Notes: generated by a model not told the origin, from the sequence alone. DNA of 33,999 nt from JAWXCF01 sp034440515 (GCA_034440515.1 JAWXCF010000009.1:1-33999), one strand, 5' to 3'. Numbered from the stretch's first letter, positions 16,869 to 26,046 are shown. Translations and numbers: made by a program.

Positions 16869-18018
16869 CCAACTACACCTACACGTGGTGTCATTTAATG
16901 TTCCTTTTCCTGCTAATTATGGTGGAGTTATAGATGTGTTCTATAAATTGAGAGCATTACACGCATTAGGTGTAAAAATACATCTACATAATTTTACATA
17001 TGGCAGAGAAGCTGCTCCGGTTTTAGATCAAATATGCCATAAAGTTTATTATTACCAACGCAAGCGATTTGCAAACCTTGTATTTGGACGCTTACCCTAC
17101 ATTGTAGCCAGCAGAAATAATAAGGAACTACTACAAAATTTACTTTTAGACAATCATCCAATATTGTTTGAGGGGTTACATTGTTGCTATTACTTGCCTG
17201 ACTTTAAACTAAAGGGCAGGAATATGGTAGTGAGAATGCATAATCTAGAAGATGTGTATTACCAAAAACTTTCTGCTACTGAGCGAAATCCATTTAAGAA
17301 ATATTTCTTTCAAGGCGAAGCTCAAAGGCTTAAGCAGTACGAAAAGGTATTAACCCAAGCCAATAAAGTCGCCGCAATATCTCCTGCTGACCGCAATACG
17401 TTACAAGAGCGGTATGCTAATAGTTTTTATCTACCCGTATTTCACGCAAATGACAAGGTTGTTAGTAAGCTTGGAATGGGTGACTACGCATTGTATCAAG
17501 GTAACTTAGGTGTGGGCGAGAATAATGAGGCTGCACTTTGGTTAGTGAATGAGATTTTTAATGACCTGAAGTATCCACTTAAAATAGTTGGTATGAATCC
17601 AAGTCGCGAGTTAAGAAAAGCAATAGAAGGTAAAAGTCACATAAGCCTATATGACAAAGTAACTACGGCAGAAATAGTCCGAATGACCCAAGCCGCCCAA
17701 ATAAACGTATTGCCTACGTTTCAAAATACAGGTATGAAATTGAAACTGATTAATGTACTGTTTCAGGGGCGTTTCATCATTGTAAATAGCACTATGGTAG
17801 AAAATACAGAACTAGAAAACTATTGTACTGTAGTAGACTCTGTCTCAGACTGGAAAAATGCAATTATACATATTCAGAAGCAAAACTTTACAGAAAGTGA
17901 TGTAAATCAACGTGTGCAAGACTTGACTAATATGTTTAACAACCTTGACAATGCTGAGTTGTTGATGGCTGAATTTGCATCAAATGCAAAAGTTCGATTA
18001 TTAAGAAAAGGCGTGTAA
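16855..18018 (+). CDS. GT-B glycosyltransferase
   Basis: The 387-residue product has an N-terminal segment VVSFNVPFPANYGGVIDVFYKLRALHALG typical of GT4-like enzymes (glycine loop and helix) and a C-terminal half with YQGNLGVGENNEAALWL, LKIVGMNPS and NVLPTFQNTGMKLKLINVL. The reading frame has no ATG near its beginning. TTG at 16855 overlaps the previous gene by 14 bases; GTG at 16885 is the alternative, just before the VVSFNVP motif. Because of this the start is uncertain by ten residues. It is coupled to the preceding glycosyltransferase and probably acts in the same glycan pathway. Its 3' end overlaps the convergent FtsE-like gene by 18 bases. Confidence 0.8.
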   Translation: MSLSSQLHLHVVSFNVPFPANYGGVIDVFYKLRALHALGVKIHLHNFTYGREAAPVLDQICHKVYYYQRKRFANLVFGRLPYIVASRNNKELLQNLLLDNHPILFEGLHCCYYLPDFKLKGRNMVVRMHNLEDVYYQKLSATERNPFKKYFFQGEAQRLKQYEKVLTQANKVAAISPADRNTLQERYANSFYLPVFHANDKVVSKLGMGDYALYQGNLGVGENNEAALWLVNEIFNDLKYPLKIVGMNPSRELRKAIEGKSHISLYDKVTTAEIVRMTQAAQINVLPTFQNTGMKLKLINVLFQGRFIIVNSTMVENTELENYCTVVDSVSDWKNAIIHIQKQNFTESDVNQRVQDLTNMFNNLDNAELLMAEFASNAKVRLLRKGV

Positions 18019-18675
18019 GGTTTGCCCCTCTATTTTAAATATTTCAGCAGGAAATTTGTCAATTAACCTATAATCGTGGGTGGCAATTAGTACCGCAGCA
18101 CCTTCAGTTCTTATTTTACTGAATAGCATCAAAATTTCCTCACCTAATTCAGGATCTAAATTACCAGTAGGCTCATCAGCTAATATTACGGACGGATTGT
18201 TAAGTAATGCCCTAGCAATAGCTACCTTTTGCTGTTCGCCCCCACTTAATTGGTGGGGCATTTTATGTTCTTTGTTATCTAGGCTTACTAGTTTTAGCAC
18301 CTCTTTTATTCTGGCATCCATTAGCTCCTTACTTTGCCATCCTGTTGCCTTTAGTACAAAGATGAGATTGTTATATATACTGCGATCAGATAATAATTGA
18401 AAGTCTTGAAATATGATACCGAGCTTTCGTCTAAAAAATGGAATATCCTGCTTCTTAATCTTATTTAGATTATAACCAGCCACTGTGCATAGCCCTTCTT
18501 TTATTGGTAAATGAGCATATAAAGTCTTTAGTATTGTGCTCTTTCCACTTCCTGTTTTACCTATCAGGTAGGCAAACTCACCTGCATTTAGTTTTATATT
18601 TACTTTAGACAGTACTAAACTTTTATTGTGGTATAGTTGTCCATCTAAAAGTTGAACTACAGGTGTGGTAATCAT
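18001..18675 (-). CDS. ftsE: FtsE-like ABC transporter ATP-binding protein
   Basis: A 224-residue ATPase subunit of the FtsE/LolD/MacB subfamily. Walker A is GKTGSGKST (39-47), the ABC signature LSGGEQQ (143-149), Walker B VILADEPTGNLDP (163-175) and the switch His in ATHD (about 200). FtsE works with the membrane protein FtsX to control peptidoglycan hydrolases at cell division. The size and the FQDFQLLSDRSIYNNL Q-loop region fit FtsE, but no ftsX is adjacent, so a LolD-type ATPase is the alternative. It is translationally coupled to the small upstream gene (ATGA overlap at 18672-18675). Confidence 0.8.
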   Translation of the reverse strand: MITTPVVQLLDGQLYHNKSLVLSKVNIKLNAGEFAYLIGKTGSGKSTILKTLYAHLPIKEGLCTVAGYNLNKIKKQDIPFFRRKLGIIFQDFQLLSDRSIYNNLIFVLKATGWQSKELMDARIKEVLKLVSLDNKEHKMPHQLSGGEQQKVAIARALLNNPSVILADEPTGNLDPELGEEILMLFSKIRTEGAAVLIATHDYRLIDKFPAEIFKIEGQTLHAFS

Positions 18676-18902
18676 AGCTCTAATTTTATTAGTTTACCGA
18701 AAGGAAGTTCATTCACTATAGACATTATATAATCTTGTTGCAATTCTAGGCCAATCTTAGCCAGATGTCTTTCAGGTCTATCCGATCTGAAATAAGCAAG
18801 AAGACTCATATTTTGGTCCCTAAGTTGAACATAATCAGGGATTTTGGCAACCCCCTTTACTTTTAGTAAATATAATATTTTATACGTAGAATGGGTTGGC
18901 AC
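18672..18902 (-). CDS. Small conserved-looking protein of 76 residues coupled to ftsE
   Basis: I do not recognise the family. The product begins MPTHSTYKILYLLKVKGV and has a mix of charged and hydrophobic residues with no signal peptide or transmembrane segment, so it is likely cytoplasmic. Its stop overlaps the ftsE start as ATGA, a sign of a real, co-translated gene, and its 5' end lies just upstream of the divergent lipoprotein promoter. A partner or regulator of the FtsE ATPase is possible, but only the position supports this. Confidence 0.65.
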   Translation of the reverse strand: MPTHSTYKILYLLKVKGVAKIPDYVQLRDQNMSLLAYFRSDRPERHLAKIGLELQQDYIMSIVNELPFGKLIKLEL

Positions 18903-18925
18903 TTAATAAAAAAATGTTAGTTTTG
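18896..18925 (+). promoter_or_regulatory. Bacteroidota-type promoter of the OmpA/TPR lipoprotein gene
   Basis: TAGTTTTG (18918-18925) matches the -7 element TAnnTTTG, and TTG (18896-18898, in GGTTGG) lies 19 bases upstream, the ideal spacing for the -33 element. Transcription would start near 18932, giving a leader of about 70 bases to the ATG at 19002. Confidence 0.65.
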
Positions 18926-19001
18926 CCCACAACTGTAAGAAATGGGCTTAAATAGACTATTTATGATTACAATATTGAACAAAGGTAGGAAAACCAATAC
19001 A

Positions 19002-20789
19002 ATGAAGAATACGACAATGAAACCTCTACGCACGCTACTGTTATCTCTATTAACTGTAGCTGCATTAGTTGGGTGTAACAACCCAAAGAAGCTGGCTAAA
19101 GTAGTAGCCAATGTTGAACTTAAGAATGAGCCTGAAGTTATAGAAGTAAGAGGCGACTCTATTTCTTTTAACCTAAGAGGTAAATTCCCGCCTAAAACTT
19201 TTGCTAAAAATGCTGTAATCAAATTTCAACCAATATTGAAATATGGTAACAACGAGGAGCGTCCGTTAAAACCTATCTACCTACGTGGTGAGAAAGTAAA
19301 ACTTGATGCTCAAATGATTAGCTATAAAAACGGCGGTACTTTCAGTTACAAGGATAAAATGCCTTATACTCCTGAAATGAAAAATACAGTAATGTCATTA
19401 GACTACACTGTAAAATTTGCTAGTAGCTATGACGAACTGCAACAATGTGTGAGTGATACTCGTGACAGTGTTGTACGTGGTAGTGTGATTACTGCCTTGA
19501 CAGTACAACCTACAGATGATATATATTTCTACACAAATGACGAACCTGTAGGTGGGTTTAGAAAAATTATATTCTATTATGCTATTGACGAAGGATTCCT
19601 ACGTGATAGTGTAATGAAAGGTCCCACTTTAGCTCAAATGCGTAGATTGGCTAGAGACACTAACTTTAAATTCAATCTAATTACGTTGAATTCTTATGCA
19701 TCACCTGATGGTGAGTTTACTAGAAACAAAACACTAGTAAGAGAACGTGCTGAGAGTGCTTATAAATTGGTGAAAAGCGAATTGAAAAGACTTGGTGTAA
19801 CTAGAGTAGCAGATAGCAGCTTAATCCGTCGTCCAGATATTAATTATGAAGACTGGGATGGTTTAAAATTAATGGTGTCTAACAGCAATCTTGATGGTAA
19901 AGACGAAGTATTAGGTATCATCAACAGTAGTTTAACTCTTCCTGAGAAAGAGGACGCATTGCGTAAATTACCAATCTGGAATACTTTGAAAACAAGTTAC
20001 CTACCTAGACTACGCCGTACAGAAGTTGTATTTAGTGGTTCTTTCCCCAACAGAAGTTATGCAGATGCATTAAATATGGCAAACCAAAATATGGATTTGC
20101 TAACTCCGAAAGAATTACTATTGGTAGCTAATAATACACAAGATGCGGCTATGAAAACATCTATATACAAATACTATATGGAGAAATATGGTAATGATTG
20201 GGCAGGTAAAAACAACTACGCAATTATGCTATTAGAGAATGGAAAAGCAGAGATTATTAAGGATCCGTTTTCTACTCCAGAAAGTGTTGTAACAGCAGAA
20301 AAATACCTAGAAGAATTAAATGCTCAATTCCCTAATAATGATACAATTATTAACAACTTAGGTGTAGCTAAAAGATATTTAAGAAAATATGGTGAAGCTA
20401 AAGCATTGTATAACGAGGCTAAAAGAAATGGTTTAGATATGGATTATAACTTAGGAGTACTATATATTAAATATGGTGACTATGATCAAGCTACCAATTC
20501 ATTCGCATCAGTGAAGAAATGTGACTACAATGTTGCCCTTGGTTATATGTTAAAAGGGGATTATGAAGTCGCTTTACAGAAAATAGAATGTATTGAAAAT
20601 AAAAAAAGTGAGGACTTTTACTTACGTGCAGTGGTTGCCGCTCGTAAAGGAGATAAGGATTTAATGAATACAAGCTTGACAAGAGCAGTTTCTATGAATC
20701 CAGCACTACACGATGTAGCCAAGGAAGACTTAGAATTCCGTAAGTATGTGAACTCAGCCGAGTTCCGCAATGCAATTAAGGTTCAGTAA
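19002..20789 (+). CDS. Lipoprotein with an OmpA-like segment and TPR repeats
   Basis: A 595-residue lipoprotein. The signal peptide ends in the lipobox LVGC (Cys25); the following residues NNPKK lack the acidic pair of the surface-export signal, so the mature protein probably faces the periplasm. Residues about 222-266 (ITLNSYASPDGEFTRNKTLVRERAE ... LKRLG) resemble the peptidoglycan-binding OmpA C-terminal motif with its N-x-x-L...RA helix. Residues about 430-570 contain TPR-like helical pairs (NNLGVAKRYLRKYGEAKALYNEAKR, LGVLYIKYGDYDQATNSF). A role in outer-membrane/cell-wall bridging or complex assembly is plausible. The ATG at 19002 is preferred over 18942 because the signal peptide then has normal length and the promoter start lies upstream of both. 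Confidence 0.75.
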   Translation: MKNTTMKPLRTLLLSLLTVAALVGCNNPKKLAKVVANVELKNEPEVIEVRGDSISFNLRGKFPPKTFAKNAVIKFQPILKYGNNEERPLKPIYLRGEKVKLDAQMISYKNGGTFSYKDKMPYTPEMKNTVMSLDYTVKFASSYDELQQCVSDTRDSVVRGSVITALTVQPTDDIYFYTNDEPVGGFRKIIFYYAIDEGFLRDSVMKGPTLAQMRRLARDTNFKFNLITLNSYASPDGEFTRNKTLVRERAESAYKLVKSELKRLGVTRVADSSLIRRPDINYEDWDGLKLMVSNSNLDGKDEVLGIINSSLTLPEKEDALRKLPIWNTLKTSYLPRLRRTEVVFSGSFPNRSYADALNMANQNMDLLTPKELLLVANNTQDAAMKTSIYKYYMEKYGNDWAGKNNYAIMLLENGKAEIIKDPFSTPESVVTAEKYLEELNAQFPNNDTIINNLGVAKRYLRKYGEAKALYNEAKRNGLDMDYNLGVLYIKYGDYDQATNSFASVKKCDYNVALGYMLKGDYEVALQKIECIENKKSEDFYLRAVVAARKGDKDLMNTSLTRAVSMNPALHDVAKEDLEFRKYVNSAEFRNAIKVQ

Positions 20790-20795
20790 TGCAAC

Positions 20796-20820
20796 AATGA
20801 CTGCATATGTCTTAGTCATT
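20796..20820 (+). other. Small hairpin between the two lipoprotein genes
   Basis: AATGACT (20796-20802) and AGTCATT (20814-20820) form a perfect seven-base-pair stem with an 11-base loop, just after the first lipoprotein's stop. No T run follows directly, so it may be a transcript-stabilising or processing hairpin, not a terminator. Confidence 0.35.
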
Positions 20821-20874
20821 AAATAAAGACGATGAAGAGAGAGAATTTTTTTAAAACTATAAATTGAGAAAACT

Positions 20875-21762
20875 ATGTTAAAGAATGTACGTAACTATTT
20901 AATGCTATTAGCATTGGGCACGGCCGCCATCGTATCATCTTGTAATAAAGATGAAACAACTGTAAATAAGCCAACTGTAACTGTAAACGCAGATAAAACT
21001 AGTTTGAGTGTAAACTCTACTGCTGTTATCACTATTTCTGCTACTGCCCCTTCTGGTGGTAAATTGAAAAAAGTAAAAATTGAAGAAGGTACAACCGCAT
21101 CTTCTATCAATACTACTTTGAAAGATTCTAATATTGATGGTTCACCTGCCAATATTGGTTATACTTACAATTATACTCCTAAAATGACTGGTGTAATGCG
21201 TGTGGTAGTAACTGTAACTGATGATGCAAATCAATCAACTAGCAAAGAAATCAGCTTTACTGTAACAGGTTCTACATCTGTAATTGATTGTGGTGACAAA
21301 TCTATAGGTAACCAGAATTCAAGTACATCTGGTTCATTCTTCAATACTTCTGCTTGTGCAGTCGTATCAGTAGGTCCTGCAACTATTGCAGCTAACACCA
21401 TTGATTTTGTACACTACTTTGGAAGTAGCAACAAAGCAACATTAGCATCTCCTTCAGATCAAACTGTAAACCAGTTTATGCCATTCCAAAATTTCTACAA
21501 GCAAGCGAATAAGAAATCAACTACATTCAAAAAGAATGGTAATGCAAGTTTCAACTTCAGCACAACTTCTCCTACAGAGATAGAGACCGGCTACAAAAGC
21601 AGCACTGCAGCTGCGGCTGGTATTGCTGGCGACCTAATGGTTGGTGACGTAGTTTTCTTTTTGACAAGCGATAACAAATACGGAGTTGCTAAAGTAACTA
21701 GCATTACTGGTACTACAACTACAGATGGTGCAATTGGCCTGAGCGTTAAAGTACAGAAATAA
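20875..21762 (+). CDS. Surface-type lipoprotein with an Ig-like domain
   Basis: The 295-residue product has a lipoprotein signal with the lipobox SSC (Cys23). The residues just after it are NKDET, fitting the Bacteroidota lipoprotein export signal (Cys-x-Lys-acid-acid), so it is likely displayed on the outer face of the outer membrane. Residues about 30-130 look like an Ig/Big-type beta sandwich (PTVTVNADKTSLSVNSTAVITISATAP and VVVTVTDDANQSTSKEISFTV). The rest is Ser/Thr-rich and beta-stranded, with no recognised catalytic motif; two Cys at about 140 and 160 may form a disulfide. It follows the other lipoprotein by 85 bases without a clear promoter, so co-transcription is likely. A strong hairpin follows at 21861. 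Confidence 0.7.
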   Translation: MLKNVRNYLMLLALGTAAIVSSCNKDETTVNKPTVTVNADKTSLSVNSTAVITISATAPSGGKLKKVKIEEGTTASSINTTLKDSNIDGSPANIGYTYNYTPKMTGVMRVVVTVTDDANQSTSKEISFTVTGSTSVIDCGDKSIGNQNSSTSGSFFNTSACAVVSVGPATIAANTIDFVHYFGSSNKATLASPSDQTVNQFMPFQNFYKQANKKSTTFKKNGNASFNFSTTSPTEIETGYKSSTAAAAGIAGDLMVGDVVFFLTSDNKYGVAKVTSITGTTTTDGAIGLSVKVQK

Positions 21763-21860
21763 GGACTGATTCAGTTCAGAATTTATTTACTGTTTGAATT
21801 TGACGAATCAATAACCAATTTGATTATTGACTAATTAAAGATTAAAACGATATTATAAAT

Positions 21861-21895
21861 AATAGCCCTATACTGATAAGTATAGGGCTATTTCT
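21861..21895 (+). terminator. Strong hairpin terminator after the surface lipoprotein gene
   Basis: AATAGCCCTATACT (21861-21874) and AGTATAGGGCTATT (21879-21892) are perfect 14-base complements around the loop GATA. The trailing run is TTCTATTTA, so the T tract is short, but the stem is the strongest in the window. It lies 98 bases after the stop. Confidence 0.75.
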
Positions 21896-21938
21896 ATTTA
21901 AAAGGCGTTGGTTTTGCCGTGTTTTGTAATAGTATTGC

Positions 21939-21946
21939 TAATTTTG
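21939..21946 (+). promoter_or_regulatory. Probable promoter of the BatA-like operon
   Basis: TAATTTTG matches TAnnTTTG, with TTTG at 21913-21916 giving a 22-base spacing. The start would be about 40 bases before the ATG at 21994. Confidence 0.5.
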
Positions 21947-21993
21947 TTTGTTGACAATCTGTAACAGCAGATTATAATTTTTTTACCAATTTA

Positions 21994-24045
21994 ATGACCT
22001 TCCTATATCCGCTATTTTTCATAGCCTTGGCCAGCATAGCCATTCCGGTCATTATTCACTTATTTAATTTTAGAAAGTATAAGACGATTTACTTTAGTAA
22101 TGTAAATTTTTTACAAACCCTAAAACAACAAACACAAAGTAAAAACAGACTAAAAGACCTGTTACTTTTGGTAGTTCGATGCCTGATATTAGCAAGTTTG
22201 GTTACTGCTTTTGCCTTCCCTATATTTAGAAATCAAGTAAACGCCAATGCAGATATACGCAAGCATATAATCATTTACCTAGATAATAGTTATAGTATGC
22301 AAAGCGGGGGCGAGGTGGCCAATAAATTAGAGCAAGCTAAAACTAATGCCAGAGCAATACTGAAAAATTACGCTGAGGATGATGCATTTCTCATTATCAG
22401 TAGCGACGTTAGCCTTTCTAATAAACGTTGGGTAAGTAAACAGGAATGTGAAATGCAAATTCAAGCACTTGAGTTTAGCCCTAATTTCAAAGCTATAAAT
22501 GAAGTATTAGCTAAGGCTAATGAACAGTTAAAGTCTGGAGAATTACCACAAATTGATGTTTACATTATTGGCGACTATCAGCAAGGATTCTTAAGAGATG
22601 TAAAGGCAAATGAAAAACTAAAGTTGTATGTGTGGCCCATAAATAGTCCTAAAATTGGGAACTTGAGTTTGGATAGCATTTGGTATACCACACCCATATT
22701 TCAACCAGGATTAAATTCAGAATCAATTATTCGAATTAAGAATCACGGAGTTGAAAAAGCTGCTGCTGGAAAGATTAATGTAAAATTGGACGGTGTTAGT
22801 AAGCCACCCATATCATATAATGTACCCGCTAATGGAATGCAAGATATAAGTTGGAATATTCTTATTTCTCAAGGTACTTACCATAAAATACAATTAAGTA
22901 TAGATGATTCCTCAACACTGTTTGATAATGAACTATATGCAACATTTCAAGCCAACGCAGATATACCAGTATTAATAATAGGACAAGGAGGAAGTACACC
23001 ATATCTAGTCAGAGCATTGAAAGCCGAATCTGCATTTAAATTGACTATCAATAGTGTAACTCAAGCTGAGGGAGAGGATTTGTCTAAATACAAGTTCATA
23101 ATAGTGAATGAGGTTTCTAGCATAAGCTCGGCACTTGTTAATAAACTTAAAGATTTTCTAGATGAGCAAGGTAATGTAATGGTGATACCAAATACCAACC
23201 CAAGTCAAACACAAGACTTTAGTAGTTATATAGCTTCATTAGGCGGTAATACTTTTGGTGACTTAACTAGTTTGGCAATTGCACAAAGTATAGCCCCAAT
23301 TTCAGGAAATCTGCCATTTTTCAATAATGTATTTGAAAAGCCAGTTTTGAATATGAGTATGCCTCAAATATCAAAGTACTATGCACTAAATAGAAGTGGC
23401 AATAGCCGAGAACAAAATATATTGAAACTAGATAATGGTAGCCCAATTATTACTGCAGCAGCACATAGTGTTGGTTGGATATATACTTGTGCGATGCCGT
23501 TTAATGAGAGTTTTACAAATTTCCAAAGCAACAGCCTATTTGTTCCTTTAATTTATAGAATGGCATTTTATACAAATAAGCTAGAGAAGCCATATTACAA
23601 TATTGGACAAGACAACTATATAAGCTTGAATCCTGGCATTTCTGCTAAAGAAAATGTGTTTAATTTAGTCAGAGATAGTTTTAAGGTAAATCCGCCACAG
23701 CGAATAGTAAAGGGGAAGTTAAGTTTATTCACAGAAGGGATTATAAACCAAGCTAATGTATATGACTTGCAAAACAATGCGGGTAAGTTGATGGGTAAAT
23801 ATGCTTTTAATTATGACCGCAGAGAATCTGTACAGAAATATGCCAGTATAGAACAAGTAAACAGTTGGGCCACGGCCAATAAAGCCAAAGTAATAAACAC
23901 CACAGATGGAAAGGAAGCAGGGGTGGAATTGAAGAAAGTCAAAAATGATGATTGGTTGTGGAAAATAGCCATTATAGCTGCCCTAGTATTGTTAATAATA
24001 GAAAGTATAATAGTAAGATGGAAAGCAAAACTAAGCACCACTTAA
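21994..24045 (+). CDS. BatA-type membrane protein with a von Willebrand factor A-like domain
   Basis: The 683-residue protein begins with the BatA N-terminal double-transmembrane unit: FLYPLFFIALASIAIPVIIHLFNFRKYKTIYFSNVNF (helix about 3-24) and a second helix about 55-78 (LLLLVVRCLILASLVTAFAF). A vWA-like domain follows with a DNSYS metal site (97-101). The middle region is a long periplasmic beta-rich segment (about 200-640), and the C-terminus has a third helix (WKIAIIAALVLLIIESIIV). Members of this family occur with MoxR-type ATPases in stress-related operons, but no MoxR gene is in this window. The 3' end overlaps the next gene by 28 bases. Confidence 0.85.
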   Translation: MTFLYPLFFIALASIAIPVIIHLFNFRKYKTIYFSNVNFLQTLKQQTQSKNRLKDLLLLVVRCLILASLVTAFAFPIFRNQVNANADIRKHIIIYLDNSYSMQSGGEVANKLEQAKTNARAILKNYAEDDAFLIISSDVSLSNKRWVSKQECEMQIQALEFSPNFKAINEVLAKANEQLKSGELPQIDVYIIGDYQQGFLRDVKANEKLKLYVWPINSPKIGNLSLDSIWYTTPIFQPGLNSESIIRIKNHGVEKAAAGKINVKLDGVSKPPISYNVPANGMQDISWNILISQGTYHKIQLSIDDSSTLFDNELYATFQANADIPVLIIGQGGSTPYLVRALKAESAFKLTINSVTQAEGEDLSKYKFIIVNEVSSISSALVNKLKDFLDEQGNVMVIPNTNPSQTQDFSSYIASLGGNTFGDLTSLAIAQSIAPISGNLPFFNNVFEKPVLNMSMPQISKYYALNRSGNSREQNILKLDNGSPIITAAAHSVGWIYTCAMPFNESFTNFQSNSLFVPLIYRMAFYTNKLEKPYYNIGQDNYISLNPGISAKENVFNLVRDSFKVNPPQRIVKGKLSLFTEGIINQANVYDLQNNAGKLMGKYAFNYDRRESVQKYASIEQVNSWATANKAKVINTTDGKEAGVELKKVKNDDWLWKIAIIAALVLLIIESIIVRWKAKLSTT

Positions 24046-25334
24046 TTATAACTAATACCACATTATTATGTCAAGGTCACGCTTTACATAATTCTTTGGT
24101 AAATATATATGTAGATGCTGAAGGTGTAATTTATAACATAGTTCCAGCTCAATCAGATGTAATTGAACATTCTGATCCAGAAATATGGTCTTATTTAGAT
24201 TCTTATGTTTCATTAGGCTTTGTTGATGCCTACGTAAATATAGGTGAACCTGGCAACGAGGAAAATGAAACGGCATTTAGCCTAAGTCAAGCGGCATTAG
24301 CAGGAGGCGTTACCCACATTGGTGTATCTGCTGATAATGATCCAATAACTAGCACTTCTGCAGATGTTAAATATATTCAACAATTATTTGCACAAACTGG
24401 GGTATCTCCACACGTTTGGGCCAGCATTAGTAGAACTAAAGGTAGTGATGCGCTTAGCGATATATTAGAATTGTCTCAGGCTGGGGCAGTAGGTTTTCAC
24501 ACAGGAAATACACCAATGTGTGACCATTCATTTGCACTAAAAGCAATAGAATATGTAAATCAAGTGTATAAGCCATTAGCGATATTAGCTAGAAATAAGC
24601 AATTGGCGGGTAAAAATTTAATAAGAGAAGGCAGCACAAGCTTGAATCTTGGAATGCGCGGAAGCCCAGAAGAGGCAGAAATTATAGAGGTAAATAGCTT
24701 ATGTCAATTGGCAAAAATGTTAAATATGCCAATCCATTTTACCAAAGTTTCTTGTGCAGAGTCATTAGACATCATTTCTAAATATATTAAATTGGGTTGT
24801 AGCATTACTGCTGACGTAAGTATTCATCATCTGTGCTATACTGATGAATATATTCAAGATTATGATACCAACTATAAGGTAATTCCACCATTAGGTAGTG
24901 ACAATGATAGAGAAGAATTACGTAAGGCTTTACTTAAATACAATTGGCTCAGGGTGATAAGTGATCATAAACCTTTAGGTTTTGATGACAAAATATTGGA
25001 ATATGAGTATGCAAAACACGGTGCGATAGGTGTTCAAACGCTATTTAATCAGTTGCTAAGCATTTATGGTGTAAAACATTTGCCTGAAATAATAGAACTA
25101 TTGACGGTTAGGAATGCAAAGGCATTAAGAATACCGAACAGAAATATAGAAGTGGGTGCAAATGCAGACTTAGTTTGGTTCAATACTAATGAGAATTATG
25201 CATTTGATGCTAATAGGAATCGGAGTAAAAGTAGAAATACACCCATATTTGGTCATAGTTTTACAGGTAGGGTATTAGGTACTATAAGTAGGGGAATAGT
25301 AGCAAGTCAAAATTTAATACAATCTTATAAATAA
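24018..25334 (+). CDS. Dihydroorotase-like amidohydrolase, probably catalytically inactive
   Basis: The 438-residue protein has the amidohydrolase fold and framework of class I dihydroorotase (GEPGNEENET, GSTSLNLGMRGSPEEAE, ITADVSIHHLCYTD, ISDHKP, and NADLVWF in the composite domain). But key residues are changed: the metal-binding H-x-H after FVD is Y72-V-N74, the substrate Arg two residues on is Gly, MPNT is replaced by SADN (substrate Asn to Asp), the H-C-E-D site near 190 reads LARN, and the second His of HxxH is Lys243. The last catalytic Asp316 (SDH) remains. It resembles the non-catalytic PyrC' group, so its role may be structural or as a partner of aspartate transcarbamoylase. ATG 24018 is chosen by alignment to the family start; it overlaps the BatA-like gene by 28 bases. 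Confidence 0.8.
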   Translation: MESKTKHHLIITNTTLLCQGHALHNSLVNIYVDAEGVIYNIVPAQSDVIEHSDPEIWSYLDSYVSLGFVDAYVNIGEPGNEENETAFSLSQAALAGGVTHIGVSADNDPITSTSADVKYIQQLFAQTGVSPHVWASISRTKGSDALSDILELSQAGAVGFHTGNTPMCDHSFALKAIEYVNQVYKPLAILARNKQLAGKNLIREGSTSLNLGMRGSPEEAEIIEVNSLCQLAKMLNMPIHFTKVSCAESLDIISKYIKLGCSITADVSIHHLCYTDEYIQDYDTNYKVIPPLGSDNDREELRKALLKYNWLRVISDHKPLGFDDKILEYEYAKHGAIGVQTLFNQLLSIYGVKHLPEIIELLTVRNAKALRIPNRNIEVGANADLVWFNTNENYAFDANRNRSKSRNTPIFGHSFTGRVLGTISRGIVASQNLIQSYK

Positions 25335-25338
25335 ATAA

Positions 25339-25857
25339 TTGAGTAAGTTTTATAAATTCATCATTACAGCGGGCATTTTAGTGGGTATGATTAGTATAAT
25401 CTTATCATTAGGATTATGGCAATCAGATAGAAAAACGATGTTTGATAAATCGCTAATACCAATTTTGGGTATTATGGCAGGTAGTATCTTTTCAATATTG
25501 TATTACAAGCGGGCTAATGGAAAAAGATTGGTATTTGCAGAAGGTGTAGTGGTAGGCATAGCAACATTTATACTTGCCTATATAGTTTATAGCATTTGGC
25601 TATATGTGTTACTTACCAAAATAGATCCCGAATTAGTAGAAATTAGTCGACAAAAAAGTATCGACTTAATTAATGCCCAACTACAGCAAAAGAAAATAAA
25701 ACAGTACGAATTTGACAATATGATACAAGCTTATAAAGAAGCAGACAATGGTTCCTTTATAAAATCGATTATTATTGGCGGGGTATTGTACATTTTATTT
25801 AGTCTGGTCCCTGTTTTGATCACGTCCTCAATAGCCAGAACAGATAATAAGAAGTAG
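25339..25857 (+). CDS. DUF4199 family membrane protein
   Basis: The 172-residue product fits the DUF4199 family: four hydrophobic segments (about 8-26, 39-55, 67-93, 143-165) flanking a charged helical loop at about 100-140 that includes LVEISRQKSIDLINAQLQ. The function is unknown. The start is a TTG four bases after the upstream stop; no ATG is in frame before residue 17 (ATG 25387), which would cut into the first helix. It sits between the dihydroorotase-like gene and the GT2 gene. Confidence 0.75.
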   Translation: MSKFYKFIITAGILVGMISIILSLGLWQSDRKTMFDKSLIPILGIMAGSIFSILYYKRANGKRLVFAEGVVVGIATFILAYIVYSIWLYVLLTKIDPELVEISRQKSIDLINAQLQQKKIKQYEFDNMIQAYKEADNGSFIKSIIIGGVLYILFSLVPVLITSSIARTDNKK

Positions 25858-26046
25858 TAATTGTAAAAATCTTAGATTAATCAGAATACCATTTATAAGT
25901 AAAGTAAATGCTTATATATTTTTTATAAATCAAGATTGGGTATTGTAATGGCTAAAAAAAATACCACTTTTCACTAATATAAAAAAGAAAACCCAAAAAG
26001 CTTTTAGCTTTATAGTCTATCGCCGTACTTTGCTAGTTGTATTATT

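Noticed and set aside
25858..26046. Possible terminator or attenuator before the GT2 gene
   Set aside because: Stems such as AAAGCT/AGCTTT and GGTATT/AATACC are only six bases long with no T run placed to terminate. I treat them as chance in AT-rich sequence.
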